Assembly (NCBI GenBank): GCA_002307295.1
Contig: DBTY01000003.1
Coordinates: forward strand, 62,001-126,000
Source: Ignavibacteriales bacterium UBA1304
GTDB taxonomy: Bacteria > Bacteroidota > Ignavibacteria > Ignavibacteriales > Ignavibacteriaceae
Direction: 5' to 3'
Length of the DNA: 64,000 bases
Part shown: piece by piece, positions 8,624-16,747 of the stretch
Layout of the letters: each line of letters opens with the position of its first letter
Position numbering within the stretch: position 1 is the first letter of the stretch
Position numbers and translations under genes: made by a program
The notes under the pieces: generated by a model
What the model saw: only the letters and a program-made list of their open reading frames with translations
Told to the model about the DNA's origin: nothing
Databases searched by the model: none

Positions 8624-9529
8624 ATGGAAACATACGATTTAGGTTTGGCGTACCTTTGGGAGTTCGACGTTGATTTCATCGCCTCAATTGAATACTGCCT
8701 GCATAAAAATGGAATATCGACATTTGTTCTGGGAGAACATAACGTTAATGAAGTAGTTGAAAGAATTCAGCGCAGGGATTTGTATTTTAAATTCTATTTT
8801 GACAGAGCCTCCGACGTTGACGATACTTTTGAAGCTCTTGGCAAAACAATAACCAGAAAAAAAACTCTGATTTTTAATCCATATAAAAATGTTCGCCGCG
8901 CTATAGATAAAGCAAGTATGCATCTTGAGTTTATTACTGCCGGATTGCATGTCCCGTATTCTATTATTATTCCTCCATATAACCATAAACAGGATATGTA
9001 TATAGCTCTTTCAGAATTAGCGGCTGTTGGACTGCCGTTCATAATAAAACCATGCAATACTACCGGCGGGGGACTGGGCGTGGTTACAGACGCCGTTACC
9101 CTCAAACAGATACTTGAAGAAAGAAAAACCAATACTGACGATAAATATCTTATTCAGGAGAAAATTTATCCTGTGATGCTTGACGGCAAAAGAGCATGGT
9201 TCCGGTGTTTTTGGGCTTTCGGCAGCGTTATACCTGTGTGGTGGGACGACCAGACGCACTTGTATACCGAAATGACTAAAGAGGAAGTAAAGGAATTTAA
9301 GCTTAAAAAACTTTTCGATATTACCCGCACAATTGGTAAGTTAACAGGATTAGACTTCTTTTCAACTGAAATTGTTTTGACTAAAAACAGAAAGTTTATT
9401 GTTATAGATTATGTTAACGATCAATGCGACATGCGGTTCAAATCTAAGCACTACGACGGCGTGCCGGATAATGTAATTAATCAGATAATTTCGAATTTGC
9501 TCAAATTTATTATTAAATTTAAAAAATGA
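8624..9529 (+). CDS. ATP-grasp superfamily enzyme, substrate unknown
   Basis: 301 residues from the ATG at 8624. A longer frame from 8534 adds 30 residues ahead of 'METYDLGLAYLWEFD', which itself looks like the start of the first Rossmann-like strand; neither start has a good ribosome site. ATP-grasp signatures are clear: 'PFIIKPCNTTGGGLGVV' (Lys142, glycine loop 148-150), the hinge 'YLIQEKIYP' that contacts adenine, and the metal site Glu249, Asp262 and Asn265 ('EIVL...IDYVNDQ'). The enzyme should join a carboxylate to an amine or similar nucleophile through an acyl phosphate. No peptide- or cofactor-synthesis neighbour indicates the substrate; the next gene is a small Ig-like membrane protein 17 bases on. 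Confidence 0.75.
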   Translation: METYDLGLAYLWEFDVDFIASIEYCLHKNGISTFVLGEHNVNEVVERIQRRDLYFKFYFDRASDVDDTFEALGKTITRKKTLIFNPYKNVRRAIDKASMHLEFITAGLHVPYSIIIPPYNHKQDMYIALSELAAVGLPFIIKPCNTTGGGLGVVTDAVTLKQILEERKTNTDDKYLIQEKIYPVMLDGKRAWFRCFWAFGSVIPVWWDDQTHLYTEMTKEEVKEFKLKKLFDITRTIGKLTGLDFFSTEIVLTKNRKFIVIDYVNDQCDMRFKSKHYDGVPDNVINQIISNLLKFIIKFKK

Positions 9530-9546
9530 AAGGTCTCAGAATTTAA

Positions 9547-9930
9547 ATGGAGAAGAAAAAAATTTACTTAGCGCTTTCAATTTTGGCTATAATAATTTTC
9601 CTTTTTGGAAAATTATACCTGTTTAATATTTACGAGGTTACTTATGAAGTTAAACCGGAAAAGCTTTATGCTGATAATCAATCGGTCGTAAGGATACAGG
9701 CTATCCCTATAAATGCATTCGGGTGGAAAGCTCCTTTTAGAAGCGCCCCTGCCGATTTTGAAATAAAAGAGGGAGCCGATTTAGTTTATGTTCAGAAAAA
9801 TGATAAAGATAACGGAACCCTTATTATTAAAGCTAAGGATAAGCCAGGCACAGTTACTATTTTTGTAAAATCAAAATATTCTATGCTTCCTACAGCATTG
9901 GATATAATAATAGAACCGAACGCAGCCTGA
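9547..9930 (+). CDS. small membrane-anchored Ig-like (bacterial Ig-type) protein
   Basis: 127 residues. An N-terminal uncleaved signal anchor (about 7-27, 'LALSILAIIIFLFGKLYLF') is followed by one beta-sandwich of about 95 residues. The strands have the 'V...KLYADNQSVVRIQAIPINAFG...ADFEI...GTLIIKAKDKPGTVTIFVKS' pattern of bacterial Ig-like/invasin domains. It is probably an extracytoplasmic adhesion or scaffold module held in the inner membrane. It follows the ATP-grasp gene closely and may be co-expressed. The family assignment rests on pattern only. Confidence 0.55.
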   Translation: MEKKKIYLALSILAIIIFLFGKLYLFNIYEVTYEVKPEKLYADNQSVVRIQAIPINAFGWKAPFRSAPADFEIKEGADLVYVQKNDKDNGTLIIKAKDKPGTVTIFVKSKYSMLPTALDIIIEPNAA

Positions 9931-10051
9931 TTATTTAACTAAAAGGGGCGTTGGAAAACTTAAAGAAAAAATAACTATATTTATTATTGATTTTTAGAAA
10001 ATAAACTACTTAATATAAACCTATAAAACATTTATTTTAGATAGAGGCCAA

Positions 10052-10825
10052 ATGAAACGGATATTCATAAGCGTTATTGCATTAATTATTATTTCATCGG
10101 AACTTTTTGCTCAGGGAACCGCTGGGACGGGAGCAAAATTTCAGTACAGATATTTAATCGATATGCCTACGCCTGGCGTTCTTGAAAAAGGATATGTAGG
10201 AGTTACAACCGACATACTGCCTAATGGCGTAGTGATTCCTAAACTTGAAGTAGGCGTGTTTGACAATGTTAGTTTTGGCATTTCTTACGGAGGAGCGAAT
10301 ATTATCGGTTCAGGTTCGCCTAAATGGTATAAACTTCCGGGAGTTAATTTAAGAGTTAAACTTTACGACGAAACTTTGAACACTCCTTCCCTTACGTTGG
10401 GATTTGACTCTCAGGGAAAAGGAGAGTATTTTGATAATGTAAACAGATATGCAATTAAATCGCCCGGTTTTTTCGGCTCAATTAATAAAAATTTCTCTTT
10501 CCTTGGCTATCTTGGCTTATGCGCTACTGCTAATTATTCGGTTGAAAGCAAAGACGGAGACGATTTTCTTAATGTTCAGGTAGGCATGGAAAAAACTCTA
10601 AGCGAAAGGGTCTCTATTGTCGCTGAATATGATTTTGCCCTAAATGACAACTCTACAAAAGTTTATGGAAATGGAAACGGATATTTGAACATGGGCGTTC
10701 GGTGGTCGTTAGGAGACGGTTTTACTCTCGGTTTTGATTTGCGCGACCTGCTAAATAATAAAAAATGGGCGCCAAGCACAGCTGACAGAGCTTTAAAAAT
10801 TGAGTATATTAAGAACATTTTCTAG
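10052..10825 (+). CDS. predicted outer-membrane barrel protein
   Basis: 257 residues with signal peptide MKRIFISVIALIIISSELFAQ and a ribosome site (tagaggccaa) just before the ATG. The mature part has alternating barrel strands with repeated G-F/Y turns: 'LIDMPTPGVLEKGYVGVTTDILPNGVV', 'VFDNVSFGISYGG', 'VSIVAEYDFAL', 'YLNMGVRWSLGDGFTLGFDLRD'. The opening 'DMPTPGVLEKG' resembles YjbH-like/DUF barrels of exopolysaccharide loci, but I would not assign a function. The last residue is Phe, as in BamA-inserted barrels. Confidence 0.65.
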   Translation: MKRIFISVIALIIISSELFAQGTAGTGAKFQYRYLIDMPTPGVLEKGYVGVTTDILPNGVVIPKLEVGVFDNVSFGISYGGANIIGSGSPKWYKLPGVNLRVKLYDETLNTPSLTLGFDSQGKGEYFDNVNRYAIKSPGFFGSINKNFSFLGYLGLCATANYSVESKDGDDFLNVQVGMEKTLSERVSIVAEYDFALNDNSTKVYGNGNGYLNMGVRWSLGDGFTLGFDLRDLLNNKKWAPSTADRALKIEYIKNIF

Positions 10826-10967
10826 CTGTAAACGTATATTATTTGAGACACTCAAGTTCTTTATTTAATACATGTTTAAAACTAATGATTAGAATTTTGC
10901 CTCTTTCCTTATTTTACTTTTAGGCAGGGTTTTTGATATATTTTAAGTAAGTTTAAGAGGTGAACAA

Positions 10968-12197
10968 ATGAAACGTATATATTTTTTAGCATTAGCGCTT
11001 TTACCAATTCTTGTTTTTAGCTTTTCAGGCTGCTATACGCAATTTGAAGAAAGGCACCGTAGTTACTACGGAGATAGAGATTATCGCAGCGACGACGATT
11101 ATTATGATTCAAATAATAATACGGCCGATAACTCTGATTCTTCTAGAAGCTATTCTAACGACGACGGAACGGTAGTTAATAATTATTATCAGGATACTCC
11201 CGATTTTTCGTCTTGCAGACGTTATTTCTGGGGATATTACCCGAGCATTTCCTTTGGCGTTTATAGCGACTCTTTTTACGAGCCGTATTTCTGGGATCCG
11301 TTTTTTGTAGGCGGATGGTGTGGAACTTTTTACCCTTATTATTATAATTACAGATATTTCTATCCAGACGACTACTATTTTTATCATTTCGGCTGGAATG
11401 ATCATTATGGATGGAATAATAGACATGACGGACTTGTCTATAGATATAGAGACAATAACGGCATTGGCAGATTAAGAAATTCTGACGGTCTTAGAGGCAG
11501 CTCTATTACGCGTAACAGAGGCGGCCGTACTGACGTCGCTAATTCAATAAACTCGAGAAGCCGTTTGTTGACTAACGACCGTAGTAAAAATATTGACCGT
11601 ATTGGAACTCTTAACAGACAGCAGCAAAGAGTTGACGTTTCTTCCCGCGGCGCAAGTAATAACGCCCGTAACCGCAGCAGCGTTGGCGGTTGGAACAGAG
11701 ACGACAGATCGTCTGTTTATGGAAACAGCTATGGATCAAGAAACATGAACAATAATAGAACCGACTTAAATAAAAGCAGAAACAATGGAAACGGTTCGGT
11801 TTACGGAAGAAACGGCGGCGGCGCTGTTCAAAGACAAAATAATCAGGCTGGAAGGAATAATCCTAACGTTACTAATAATCCTTCAAATAGCGGAAGAAAT
11901 ATTCAGAGAGACGCAAGAACTGATACTAGACAGAAAAATTATTTTAGACAATATTCACAAGATAAAAGAGATAAGAGTTTACTAAGAACCGGCAGAAAAG
12001 AAGGCGGAAAGCTTTATTCTACTTCTCCAAGGAATGAAAATTCTCGCAGAGAAAGCTCTAATAGAGGAAGTTATTCTACTCAGGGAAGAAGCCAAAGCGC
12101 TCCTTCTTCGTCAACGCCGAGGTCTTCTACTCAATCCTCCGGATCATCCAGAGGCAATAGCGGAAGCAGCGACAGTAATTCAAGAAGAACAAGATAA
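10968..12197 (+). CDS. lipoprotein with Tyr/Phe-rich middle and Arg/Asn/Ser-rich disordered tail
   Basis: 409 residues. The signal peptide ends at lipobox SFSGC (Cys22) and a good ribosome site (aagaggtg) precedes the ATG. Three zones follow: an acidic Asp/Tyr/Ser stretch (about 30-80); an aromatic block (about 85-145, runs such as 'FYPYYYNYRYFYPDDYYFYHFGW'); and a long Arg/Asn/Ser/Gly-rich tail (about 150-409) with almost no hydrophobic residues, so probably disordered and strongly basic. I recognise no family. It heads a three-gene unit with a second lipoprotein and a barrel protein. Binding of surface polyanions or polysaccharide is a guess only. Confidence 0.65.
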   Translation: MKRIYFLALALLPILVFSFSGCYTQFEERHRSYYGDRDYRSDDDYYDSNNNTADNSDSSRSYSNDDGTVVNNYYQDTPDFSSCRRYFWGYYPSISFGVYSDSFYEPYFWDPFFVGGWCGTFYPYYYNYRYFYPDDYYFYHFGWNDHYGWNNRHDGLVYRYRDNNGIGRLRNSDGLRGSSITRNRGGRTDVANSINSRSRLLTNDRSKNIDRIGTLNRQQQRVDVSSRGASNNARNRSSVGGWNRDDRSSVYGNSYGSRNMNNNRTDLNKSRNNGNGSVYGRNGGGAVQRQNNQAGRNNPNVTNNPSNSGRNIQRDARTDTRQKNYFRQYSQDKRDKSLLRTGRKEGGKLYSTSPRNENSRRESSNRGSYSTQGRSQSAPSSSTPRSSTQSSGSSRGNSGSSDSNSRRTR

Positions 12198-12207
12198 GGG
12201 GTTCATT

Positions 12208-12783
12208 ATGAAAGCAAAATTAAATAAACTGTTAGCCATTGCTATTTTGGCTGGTTCTTTTGTGGCATTCAATGGATGCTATACTGTGCTGTGGAATCCA
12301 GATGACGATTATTCGTCCGACTATGAAGGATTAGAGTCTGATACCCCCTCCACCGGGCCTACTAATAGTCCAATAATAGAGTGGGTACCCTATCCTAATA
12401 ACCCATGGTGGAGCACTCCTCCAATCACCATTTCTGGCGGCAGCGGCGGCGGAACAGGCTCCAGAACTCCTGAGGCTGTAAGAACAAGAGACAATACTCC
12501 AACAACTACTGATGACGGAAGAGGACGCGTTACGTCTCATCCTGTTAGAATAGATCTTCCAGCTCCAACTGTAAGTTCTCCTTCTACTGGAAGCGGGTCT
12601 GGCTCTACGACTACTCCTGTTGCTGCGCCGGTTGCGACTCCAACAACAACAGATAAAAAAGACGACAGATCGACTCCTGCGGCTTCGACAAATAATAATT
12701 CGAATTCTAATCAACGAAGCGGCAGCACTAACACTATAAGAAATAATGACGGCGATAGATCCACCGATAAAGGTAGGAGGTAA
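12208..12783 (+). CDS. second low-complexity lipoprotein
   Basis: 191 residues from the ATG at 12208, which has an aaggggt ribosome site 10 bases after the previous stop. An in-frame extension up to 12034 overlaps the upstream lipoprotein and is not credible. The signal ends at FNGC (Cys22) followed by 'YTVLWNPDDDY', echoing the 'GCYTQF' start of its neighbour. The mature part is Pro/Thr/Ser/Gly-rich ('PNNPWWSTPPITISGGSGGGTGS') with a Ser/Asn/Thr tail, so disordered. The two lipoproteins share architecture and are probably one functional pair. Confidence 0.65.
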   Translation: MKAKLNKLLAIAILAGSFVAFNGCYTVLWNPDDDYSSDYEGLESDTPSTGPTNSPIIEWVPYPNNPWWSTPPITISGGSGGGTGSRTPEAVRTRDNTPTTTDDGRGRVTSHPVRIDLPAPTVSSPSTGSGSGSTTTPVAAPVATPTTTDKKDDRSTPAASTNNNSNSNQRSGSTNTIRNNDGDRSTDKGRR

Positions 12784-12784
12784 A

Positions 12785-14218
12785 ATGTGTAGAAGACAAT
12801 ATTCCTGTGCGGTATTAAGTATTATCATAATTGTCTTTTTTTCAATTAATGGTTTTGCTCAAAATGTGAACGACGCGGTAAGATTAGCTCAGCCTGGGCT
12901 TGGAATGAGCGCAAGAGCGCTGGGTATGGGCAATAGCTATGTAGGACTTAGCGACGACGCTTCAGCCGCTTATTTTAATCCGGCTGGATTGGGTTTACTG
13001 CGGAAAATGGAGATTGCCGGCGGTATTAATTATAACAAAATTAATAACAGCGCAACTTTTCAGGGAGCCTCTACCGATTACTCAAATAGCAATACCGATC
13101 TCGATCAGATTAGTTTCGCTTTCCCTTTCCCCACATTAAGGGGCAGTTTAGTTTTTGGAATGTCGTATCATAAAACGAAAGATTTTAACGGCGCGTTAAG
13201 TTTTAACGGCTATAATAAAAATTCTTCTATGATTCAGTATCTGCTGCAGAATTCTTCAACTATTCCTTATGATCTTTATCTGGCCGATAAAGACTATAAT
13301 TCTGCAATTGGAGGAGGTCTTAATCAAAGCGGCACAATTTTGCAATCCGGCACAATTGATAATTATACTTTTTCCGGCGCAATGGAAATTAACCGCAATT
13401 TATTTTTAGGCGCTAACATAGATATTATTTCGGGCAAGTATGAAAATTCAAGAGAGTATTATGAAGACGATTCATATAATTTATACCAGGGATTAACTGA
13501 TCCGAATTCGGCTATTTCTAAGGACTTTAGGACATTTTACCTGAATGATATTATTAATTGGGATTTGTCCGGTTATGATTTAAAATTAGGCCTGCTCTAT
13601 CAATTCCAGGATTTTGCAAGGTTTGGCGCAACAATACAATTCCCTAAAACTTACAAAGTGAAAGAAGACTATAAAGTTGCCGGAAGCAGCGATTTTTCAG
13701 CCGCGTCCGTTCAGCTTGACGACGGTAAATACAGCGATAAAGTCGAATACACTATCGTTACTCCTTATGAATTTTCCGGCGGCGTTGCAATCAATTATAG
13801 AGGCTTTATTTTTAGCGGTCAGATTACATATATCGATTATACTCAAACTCAGTTTGAAGACCCAACCGGTATAAGCGATTCTTATATAGCAGGTTTAAAC
13901 AAAAACATAAAAGATCAGCTTAATTCTGTCGTTAATTATAACTTAGGACTTGAGTATACGTTTTCAGATTTAGGTTTAAGAATCAGAGGCGGATATTTTG
14001 TTCAGCCGTCTCCATACAAAGGCGATCCTTCCGATTACAATAAAAAGTATGTAACCGGGGGTTTTGGCTTCTTAGTTGAAGACGCTATTTCGATTGATTT
14101 TGCATATTTGCATGGCTTCTGGAAGGATTACGGCGATAATTACGGGACTAATCTTTCCCGCACATATCAGGATTTAACGTTAAATAAAATTATTGTCACC
14201 GGGACGTATCATTTTTAA
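12785..14218 (+). CDS. FadL/PorV-like outer-membrane barrel protein
   Basis: 477 residues from the ATG at 12785, which has a near-perfect ribosome site (taggaggt) ending 3 bases before it; the longer frame from 12746 overlaps the previous gene. After a signal peptide (to about residue 26, 'NGFAQ') comes the family hallmark 'GLGMSARALGMGNSYVGLSDDASAAYFNPAGLGLL', shared by OmpP1/FadL-type and PorV-type proteins. Barrel strands follow to a C-terminal Phe ('IIVTGTYHF'). Such proteins transport hydrophobic molecules or act as type IX secretion shuttles. Here it is co-encoded with two lipoproteins and is followed by a terminator. Confidence 0.75.
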   Translation: MCRRQYSCAVLSIIIIVFFSINGFAQNVNDAVRLAQPGLGMSARALGMGNSYVGLSDDASAAYFNPAGLGLLRKMEIAGGINYNKINNSATFQGASTDYSNSNTDLDQISFAFPFPTLRGSLVFGMSYHKTKDFNGALSFNGYNKNSSMIQYLLQNSSTIPYDLYLADKDYNSAIGGGLNQSGTILQSGTIDNYTFSGAMEINRNLFLGANIDIISGKYENSREYYEDDSYNLYQGLTDPNSAISKDFRTFYLNDIINWDLSGYDLKLGLLYQFQDFARFGATIQFPKTYKVKEDYKVAGSSDFSAASVQLDDGKYSDKVEYTIVTPYEFSGGVAINYRGFIFSGQITYIDYTQTQFEDPTGISDSYIAGLNKNIKDQLNSVVNYNLGLEYTFSDLGLRIRGGYFVQPSPYKGDPSDYNKKYVTGGFGFLVEDAISIDFAYLHGFWKDYGDNYGTNLSRTYQDLTLNKIIVTGTYHF

Positions 14219-14248
14219 TTTCGTCCTGAATATTTGACAAAGTAGTTT

Positions 14249-14280
14249 AAGCGTCATATTTTTTATGACGCTTTTTTTTA
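14249..14280 (+). terminator. intrinsic terminator after the lipoprotein/barrel unit
   Basis: A 10-bp stem (aagcgtcata at 14249-14258, tatgacgctt at 14264-14273) with a five-T loop is followed by a run of eight T. It separates the barrel gene from rsgA; the T-run lies only about 20 bases before the apparent rsgA start. Confidence 0.85.
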
Positions 14281-14299
14281 TTATATAGAGAGGCAGCCT

Positions 14300-15259
14300 A
14301 TAAAAGGAATTGTTTGCAGAATTGAAGGTCAAAGTTTTTTTCTTTATGACGAATCTCATGGAGGTTTAGTCAGGTGCAGTTTAAAAGGGAAATTCAAAAA
14401 AGAATTTCAACTGAAAAAAGATAAGCTCTACCACAGAGATATTACCGTTGTTGGCGATACTGTAGAGTATGATTTAAATGAAGACGGCGACGGAGTTATT
14501 TATGAAATAAAAGAGCGGAAGAACTATATTTCAAGAAAATCGCCAAAACAAAAAGGAGCGGGTTACAGAGGCGAACGTCTTGAACAAATTATTGCTTCAA
14601 ATATAGATAATTTTTTTATAGTCGGCAGCGCTAAAGAGCCCGATTTTAATAATAAGGTAATTGATAGATTTCTTGTTATTGGAGAAAGCGCTAAATTGGA
14701 AAATGTCTATATCGTAATTAATAAAACTGATTTACGATATGACGAAGAAATTAAATACTTTGAAAATATTTATAGAAATAGCGGCTATTCGGTTATACTT
14801 GCAAGTACTAAAGATAATAGCGGAATTGCCGAGATTAAAGAAAAAATGACCGGTAAGACAAATTTAATCTGGGGGCAGTCGGGCGTCGGCAAGTCGTCTA
14901 TGCTCAACGCTATCTATCCCCAAATGAATTTCAAAGTAGGCGTTGTCAGTCAGTTTAGTTCAAAAGGCAAGCACACTACAGTTACAAGCTCAATGATTCT
15001 GGCTGATAAAAACACATATATAATCGATACGCCGGGCATAAGGGAAATAGCTCCTTTTGGTATAAGGGAAGAAGATCTTTCCCATTATTTTATTGAATTT
15101 GCCCAGTTTTTTAAGGATTGCAGGTTTAACACATGCACTCATAACCATGAACCTGGCTGCGGCGTTATAAAAGCTCTGGAGGAAGAAAAAATTTCTTATG
15201 AAAGATATGAGAGTTATTTGCGATTATTAGAGACGATTGAAGAAGATATTGTGTTTTAA
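14300..15259 (+). CDS. rsgA: RsgA ribosome small-subunit-dependent GTPase, apparent AUA start
   Basis: The frame encodes a full RsgA of 319 residues if read from ATA at 14300 (I/M-K-G-I-V-C-R-I-E-G), preceded at a good distance by a purine-rich gagagg site. No ATG, GTG or TTG lies in frame before residue 133, and a start there would delete the OB domain. Domains: OB fold (about 1-75), then a circularly permuted GTPase with G4 NKTD at 141-144, G1 GQSGVGKS at 192-199 and G3 DTPG at 243-246, then a zinc knuckle (Cys274, Cys279, His281, Cys287). RsgA acts late in 30S maturation. The first codon is either a true AUA start or an ATG changed by mutation or sequencing error. Confidence 0.88.
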   Translation: MKGIVCRIEGQSFFLYDESHGGLVRCSLKGKFKKEFQLKKDKLYHRDITVVGDTVEYDLNEDGDGVIYEIKERKNYISRKSPKQKGAGYRGERLEQIIASNIDNFFIVGSAKEPDFNNKVIDRFLVIGESAKLENVYIVINKTDLRYDEEIKYFENIYRNSGYSVILASTKDNSGIAEIKEKMTGKTNLIWGQSGVGKSSMLNAIYPQMNFKVGVVSQFSSKGKHTTVTSSMILADKNTYIIDTPGIREIAPFGIREEDLSHYFIEFAQFFKDCRFNTCTHNHEPGCGVIKALEEEKISYERYESYLRLLETIEEDIVF

Positions 15260-15331
15260 TTTCGTCTTTTTCATTATATTTGAAACTTTTCGTATTGAAT
15301 TTTTATTATTATTAAATAAATGATCTAAATA

Positions 15332-16747
15332 ATGGACTACTTTATTCAACAATCTGTAGAAAAATTTTCTGATTTTATTTCACAAGTTGATCTGAAATCA
15401 AACCCTAAAATAACTGTTAACTATTTATTGAGTTTTGGCGTAGAGCTGGATTCTTATGACTTTCGTCAGAACCTTGATAGAATTCTAAAAAGCTTTGAAA
15501 AAACTTTTTATTTTGAAAAACCGAAAGACAACTTTGCCGTCCTTGGCTTTGACGACCTTATTGTAGTCAATACTGAAGGGAAAGAAAGGTTTGCGACTAT
15601 AGATAAAAAAATCTTATCGTATAAAAGTAACTTTCTGAATAACTGGGAAGAAATAGGGCTTGAAAACGCCCCGGTTTTTATGGGGGGCGCAAAGTTCATC
15701 CCTGAGCAGCCTGGCGAATTATGGGAGAATTATTCCGACTCATATTGGTTTATACCAGATAATGTTCTTCTGAAAAAAGGGGATAAATATTATTATCTGC
15801 ATAATATTCAGGCTACAAATAAATCGGATGCGGAATCGTTAATACAAAGATATGCCGCAAAACTTAAAAAAGTTACCGAGTTATCGGCGCCAACTCCTCT
15901 TTTGCCTCCTAAAATATTGGCCGTAAAGGGAAGTTCGCCAAAAGAAAAAAAGAAATGGATAGCCTCGGCAAAAGAAGCTATAAATATGCTTGAAAACGCC
16001 GATCTTTCAAAGGTCGTTTTATCACGGAGCCTTGAGCTGAAATTATCGGAAGAATTAAACCTTAGTTTTGCGTTGACAAAATTAAGAGAAAATTACCCAG
16101 ATTCTTATATTTTTGCTTTTCATTCCGGCAAGTCGACTTTCTTTGGCGCGTCGCCAGAGAAATTAGCTAAGTTTGCAGATAATAAAATTGAAATAGACGC
16201 TATGGCAGGTTCGGCTTCAAGAGGAAGCTCGCAAGAATCAGACGAAAAATTAGAAGACGACTTACTTCATAGTCAAAAAGATCTGGCTGAACATAAATTT
16301 GTGTTAGATTATATTATCAAATCTATTTCTAAAATAGTTGAAAGTCTTGAATTTGATCCTCAGCCCAAAGTAAAGAAATTTAAAAATATTCAGCATCTTT
16401 GGGTTCCGCTTCAGGCTGCGCTAAAATCCGGCTCGGCTGTATTTGAAGTAATTGATACAATTTTTCCTACCCCTGCTGTTTGCGGAACTCCAAAAGAAAA
16501 AGCCGTAAGCTGTATTAAAAAATTAGAAGACTACAGACGCGGAATGTATGGCGGAATGGTAGGCTGGTTTAATTTTGAAGGTGAAGGAGAGTTTGCCGTA
16601 TCAATAAGATCTGCGCTGACAAAAGGCGATAAATTGACCGCTTTTGCGGGGTGCGGTATTGTGGCTGATTCAAACGCGGAAAAAGAATATGAAGAATCTG
16701 AATTAAAACTGAAAACTATATTGTCGCTATTTGAAAATGAAAATTAA
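15332..16747 (+). CDS. menF: isochorismate synthase (menaquinone pathway)
   Basis: 471 residues. The C-terminal chorismate-binding domain (about 200-465) is complete: 'FFGASPEKL', 'IDAMAGSASRG', 'PTPAVCGTPKEKA', 'YRRGMYGGMVGWF' and 'GCGIVADSNAEKEYEESELK', the last two with the Mg-binding Glu and substrate Arg. It converts chorismate to isochorismate, the first committed step of menaquinone synthesis. Salicylate- or siderophore-type isochorismate synthases share the motifs, but the overlap with menD settles the role. A perfect -7 box (TATATTTG, 15275-15282) lies upstream, without a good -33 box. Confidence 0.92.
   Translation: MDYFIQQSVEKFSDFISQVDLKSNPKITVNYLLSFGVELDSYDFRQNLDRILKSFEKTFYFEKPKDNFAVLGFDDLIVVNTEGKERFATIDKKILSYKSNFLNNWEEIGLENAPVFMGGAKFIPEQPGELWENYSDSYWFIPDNVLLKKGDKYYYLHNIQATNKSDAESLIQRYAAKLKKVTELSAPTPLLPPKILAVKGSSPKEKKKWIASAKEAINMLENADLSKVVLSRSLELKLSEELNLSFALTKLRENYPDSYIFAFHSGKSTFFGASPEKLAKFADNKIEIDAMAGSASRGSSQESDEKLEDDLLHSQKDLAEHKFVLDYIIKSISKIVESLEFDPQPKVKKFKNIQHLWVPLQAALKSGSAVFEVIDTIFPTPAVCGTPKEKAVSCIKKLEDYRRGMYGGMVGWFNFEGEGEFAVSIRSALTKGDKLTAFAGCGIVADSNAEKEYEESELKLKTILSLFENEN

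Noticed and set aside
12034..12207. N-terminal extension of the second lipoprotein
   Set aside because: It runs inside the upstream lipoprotein gene in another frame; the signal peptide and ribosome site place the start at 12208.
12331..12828. 165-codon minus-strand frame
   Set aside because: Ser/Arg-rich mirror of the low-complexity lipoprotein gene; no coding signal of its own.
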